Source of the DNA: Nocardia sputorum
GTDB lineage: Bacteria > Actinomycetota > Actinomycetes > Mycobacteriales > Mycobacteriaceae
Assembly (NCBI RefSeq): GCF_027924405.1
Contig: NZ_AP026978.1
Coordinates: forward strand, 6,820,001 to 6,884,000
DNA length: 64,000 nucleotides
Reading direction: 5' to 3'
Shown here: piece after piece, positions 61,422 through 64,000 of the stretch
How the letters are laid out: every line of letters begins with the position of its first letter
Numbering within the stretch: the first letter of the stretch is position 1
The notes under the pieces: generated by a model
Databases searched by the model: none
Seen by the model: the letters and a program-made list of their open reading frames with translations, nothing else
What the model was told of the DNA's origin: nothing
Made by a program: the position numbers and the translations under genes

Positions 61422-62393
61422 TCACTTGGCCGCGCGGGCGGTGACGGCGGCGTAGTCGTGGCTCGCGATGAGTTCGATGCCGTCGGGCAGCGCGTGCAGA
61501 CGGTGGATCGTGGCGAAGGCGGCGTCGCGGTCGGCGTCGAACAACTTGCCCGGCATCGGCGCTTTCTCCCGCAGGAGGTCGACCTGCAACTTGCTCCAGA
61601 CGGCGTCGCCCGCGAACAGCACACGGCTGCCGTCGTCCACCGCGAGCAGCACGCCGATGCTGCCCGGCGTGTGGCCCGCGAGATCGACCAGCAGCACCGA
61701 CCCGTCGCCGAACAGGTCCTTGCTGCGCGGGAAGGTCAGCACCGGCGGTCCGTCCAGCTCGAAGCGGTCGAAGTCGCGCCCTCGCAGCGGGCCACGCGCC
61801 ACGCCGGCCGGAGCGTGCGGACCGCCGAGCGCCCAGTCGTATTCCGCGGCGGGCAGGCGGATCTCGACCGAGGCGGGCAACTCCAGCAGGCCGGATACAT
61901 GGTCCCAGTGCAGGTGGGTCGGCACCACGAAATCGATGTCCTCGCCCGCGACATCGTGCGCGGCGAGCGCGTCGGACAGGCCGAGCACCGGCTTGTCCGG
62001 CGCGACGAGCAGCGGAACGGGGAACGGCAGTTCGGGCAGCACGCGATCGTGCACGCCCGCGCACAGGGCGGGATCGATCAGGAAGCGCGCCTTCGGATGC
62101 TCGACCAGGAACGCCGCCATCGACAGCCGCATCTCCCGCAGGCTGCGCACACCCTCGGCCACGATGGTGGTCGGCGCGGACATGGTGGCCTGGGTCAGCA
62201 CGGTCAGCCGGACGGTCGCGCTCGCGGCCGGCGGCGGCAGCACCTCGAGATTCGCCAGGAGCTCCTTGTCGGGGCGGCGCGGCCGCAACAAGCGGCCCGG
62301 CGTGGCCGCCAAGGCGGCGCAGCAGCGCAGCAGGACGGGCAGAGTGGGCGTGCGCTCGGCACGGGTGGCGGCACCGCTGTCCGGTTCGGTCAC
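61422..62393 (-). CDS. MBL-fold metallohydrolase
   Basis: A 323-residue metallo-beta-lactamase-fold hydrolase with canonical motif THLHWDH, DLAGHTPGSIGVL, LFAGDAVWS and the closing SHDY. The first 70 residues are a basic, helix-rich extension. GTG 62393 lies 6 nt behind TACCGT (leaderless), which excludes longer versions. Ends 6 bp from the convergent flavoprotein gene. Confidence 0.87.
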   Translation of the reverse strand: MTEPDSGAATRAERTPTLPVLLRCCAALAATPGRLLRPRRPDKELLANLEVLPPPAASATVRLTVLTQATMSAPTTIVAEGVRSLREMRLSMAAFLVEHPKARFLIDPALCAGVHDRVLPELPFPVPLLVAPDKPVLGLSDALAAHDVAGEDIDFVVPTHLHWDHVSGLLELPASVEIRLPAAEYDWALGGPHAPAGVARGPLRGRDFDRFELDGPPVLTFPRSKDLFGDGSVLLVDLAGHTPGSIGVLLAVDDGSRVLFAGDAVWSKLQVDLLREKAPMPGKLFDADRDAAFATIHRLHALPDGIELIASHDYAAVTARAAK

Positions 62394-62544
62394 GGTGCCA
62401 CGGTATGCGATCACCGCCGTTCGCGAAAGAGCCGGGCTGGCAGCGGATATGCGACCTTGCTCCGGGCGATTTCTCCGGCATAATCGCGGGGGTACCGTTC
62501 TCGAGTGAGTGACAGCAGCCGGGGAGACGGGGAGGGAGAACGCG

Positions 62545-62841
62545 ATGCGGCCCAGTCTTCCGGACGGGCACCGCGGTGCACCGGAGAACGATGGTTCGCT
62601 GGGTCGTAGCCGGCGCGCCGTGCTCACCTGCGCCGCCGTCCTTGCTGTCGCCGACCTATTGGGCGTCGACGCCGCCGCGGTGTCGACCAGCTCGCCCTTC
62701 ACCGATCTCGGCCTCGGTTCCACACAGCTCGCGAGGCTGACCGCCCATCTCGAAGACGCCATGGGAGTCGAGGTTCCGCTGACCGCGATCTACGACCATC
62801 CGGACATCGAACAGCTTGTCGAGTACCTCGCGATGCGATGA
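62545..62841 (+). CDS. free-standing acyl carrier protein
   Basis: A 98-residue protein. After a 35-residue basic lead comes a carrier domain with the phosphopantetheine motif LGLGST and IYDHPDIEQLVEYL. It would carry the growing chain for the polyketide synthase that begins next: stop and start overlap in ATGA. ATG 62545 is preferred because GGGAGGGAG precedes it; an in-frame GTG lies at 62509. A TACCGT box (62493–62498) is the likely -10. Confidence 0.85.
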   Translation: MRPSLPDGHRGAPENDGSLGRSRRAVLTCAAVLAVADLLGVDAAAVSTSSPFTDLGLGSTQLARLTAHLEDAMGVEVPLTAIYDHPDIEQLVEYLAMR

Positions 62842-64000
62842 GCGGCGCGCCCACGGATTCCGCCGGCTCGCATCCTCCCGTCGCCATCATCGGCATCGGC
62901 TGCCGACTGCCCGGGGCGGCGAGCGCCGCCGAGTTCTGGCGGCTGCTGGTCGAGGGCCGCGACGCCACGTCCACCCCGCCCGCCGGGCGGCTGGGTTCCC
63001 GGCGCGGCGGGTACCTCGACGACGTCGAGTCCTTCGACAACGACTGGTTCGCCATCTCCGACCGCGAGGCGGCGGTCATGGACCCGCAGCAGCGGCTCGC
63101 GCTGGAAGTCGCGGTCGAGGCGCTGGACGACGCCGGGATCGGCTATCGCGCCAGGGGTTCCGGCGCCGCCGTCGTCTTCGGCGCTTCCGGGTACGACCAC
63201 GGCATCGCGGTGCTCGGCCGCGCCGGCCACGACGCCCCCTACGCGGTGACCGGCTCCGCGCTCAGCATCATCGCCAACCGGTTGTCGTACGTGCTCGATC
63301 TGCACGGGCCGAGCCTGGTGCTCGACAGCGCCTGCTCGTCCTCGCTCGCCGCGGTGGACCTCGCGGTCCGGCTGCTGGCCGACGGCACGGTGCCGTTCGC
63401 CATCGTGGGCGGCGTCAATCTGGTGCTTTTGGAGCACACCTCGAACTACCTTGCCGAGGGCGGTTTCCTGTCACCGGGCGGACGGTCGGCGCCGTTCGAC
63501 GCCACCGCCGACGGTTACGCCCGGGGCGACGGCTGCGCCGTCGTGGTGCTGCAACGCAGCGCGGACGCGGTGCGCGAGGGCAACCGGGTGTACGCGGAGA
63601 TCGTCGGCACCGCGGTCGGGTCGGACGGGCGCTCGAACGGCCTGTACGCCCCCAACGGCCGCGCGCAGCAGGAGACACTGCGCACCGCGTGGTCGCGGGC
63701 CGGGCGCGCGCCGAGCAGCGCCGGGTACATCGAATGCCACGGCACCGGAACGCCGCTGGGGGACGCGGTGGAAGTCGGCGCGCTCGCGGCCGCGCTCGGC
63801 GACGGCGCGAGCGACCCGATCTGGATCGGTTCGGTGAAGTCGAACATCGGACATCTGGAAGCCGCCGCCGGCGTCGCCGGGATGGTGAAGACCGCGCTGT
63901 CCATCCACCACGGGGTGATCCCCCCGACCATCCACCTGGACACCGAGCACCCTCTGCTGCACTTGGCCGAACGGGGGCTGCGTGTGCCGACCGAGCCGGT
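62838..64000 (+). CDS. type I polyketide synthase, ketosynthase domain (truncated at window edge)
   Basis: The first 387 residues of a modular or iterative polyketide synthase. It begins directly with a ketosynthase domain (VAIIGIGCRLPGAAS). The catalytic triad is complete: Cys166 in DSACSSSL, His301 in ECHGTGTPLGD and His339 in SNIGHLEAAAG. No N-terminal docking or carrier domain precedes it; the carrier is the separate ACP upstream. Start ATG 62838 overlaps the ACP stop. It is open to the window end; later domains are outside. Confidence 0.95.
   Translation, partial: MSGAPTDSAGSHPPVAIIGIGCRLPGAASAAEFWRLLVEGRDATSTPPAGRLGSRRGGYLDDVESFDNDWFAISDREAAVMDPQQRLALEVAVEALDDAGIGYRARGSGAAVVFGASGYDHGIAVLGRAGHDAPYAVTGSALSIIANRLSYVLDLHGPSLVLDSACSSSLAAVDLAVRLLADGTVPFAIVGGVNLVLLEHTSNYLAEGGFLSPGGRSAPFDATADGYARGDGCAVVVLQRSADAVREGNRVYAEIVGTAVGSDGRSNGLYAPNGRAQQETLRTAWSRAGRAPSSAGYIECHGTGTPLGDAVEVGALAAALGDGASDPIWIGSVKSNIGHLEAAAGVAGMVKTALSIHHGVIPPTIHLDTEHPLLHLAERGLRVPTEP

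Noticed and set aside
62505..62609. Leaderless 34-codon frame starting GTG, 6 nt behind TACCGT before the ACP gene
   Set aside because: It overlaps the ACP start out of frame, has random composition, and the box serves equally well as the ACP promoter.

Overview
The window is high-GC actinobacterial chromosome, most likely Nocardia or a close mycolic-acid relative. The reasons are gene order and content: ino1–padR, a DUF5318 gene, a ponA1-type penicillin-binding protein and a GT87-type membrane glycosyltransferase on the left, then rpsF–ssb–rpsR–rplI–dnaB. This is the order known from the Mycobacterium tuberculosis Rv0046c–Rv0058 region. A cutinase-family envelope lipase, a WS/DGAT acyltransferase, a PapA5-like acyltransferase and many GTG/TTG or leaderless starts also fit. 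Genus assignment is inference; no rRNA or tRNA lies in the window.

Layout. 1–2.9 kb: 3' end of a second class A PBP, two tandem GyrI-like effector-binding genes and a Phd/RelE-type toxin–antitoxin pair. 2.9–11.9 kb: conserved envelope block (ino1, padR, two DUF1707 membrane proteins, DUF5318, ponA1-like PBP, GT87-type membrane protein). 11.9–33.6 kb: an accessory block that separates this from the ribosomal operon. It holds a large Ter/AIM24 stress module: a TerD–FtsK-like fusion, a double TerD protein, three AIM24 proteins, a translationally coupled operon of two phosphoribosyltransferases, a CitE-like lyase, a HAD hydrolase and a helical protein, then TerD, a TerC/DUF475 membrane protein and a TerA-like protein. 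Nested in it are a frameshifted XRE regulator, an SDR, a methyltransferase, a metallo-beta-lactamase/MerR pair and a CYTH protein. It ends with an EamA/CGNR-regulator pair and a second GT87-type gene. 33.7–37.5 kb: rpsF–ssb–rpsR–rplI and dnaB (no intein), with DnaA-box-like sites before dnaB. 37.6–58.5 kb: lipid and envelope metabolism, transporters, regulators, an ABC1 kinase, a 2-oxoglutarate oxygenase/SDR operon and a large LPG-synthase-type membrane protein with a degenerate kinase-like segment. 58.5–64 kb: an acyl-CoA synthetase, a nitronate monooxygenase-like flavoprotein, an MBL hydrolase, a free-standing acyl carrier protein and the start of a type I polyketide synthase that runs off the right edge.

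How it fits together. The Ter genes match the Ter-dependent stress-response theme described by Anantharaman, Iyer and Aravind. TerD/TerC proteins act at the membrane and a phosphoribosyltransferase–lyase–phosphatase pathway is predicted to make a nucleoside-like metabolite. Here the pathway genes are joined by three ATGA/GTGA overlaps, so they are probably translated as a unit. Regulation is visible at several divergent promoters: paired 19-bp operators between eamA and the CGNR regulator, a MerR dyad, a 21-bp near-palindrome before a GntR gene, and KstR-like sites near a nitronate monooxygenase-like gene. About a dozen genes show a TANNNT box 6–8 nt before the start codon, the signature of leaderless mRNAs.
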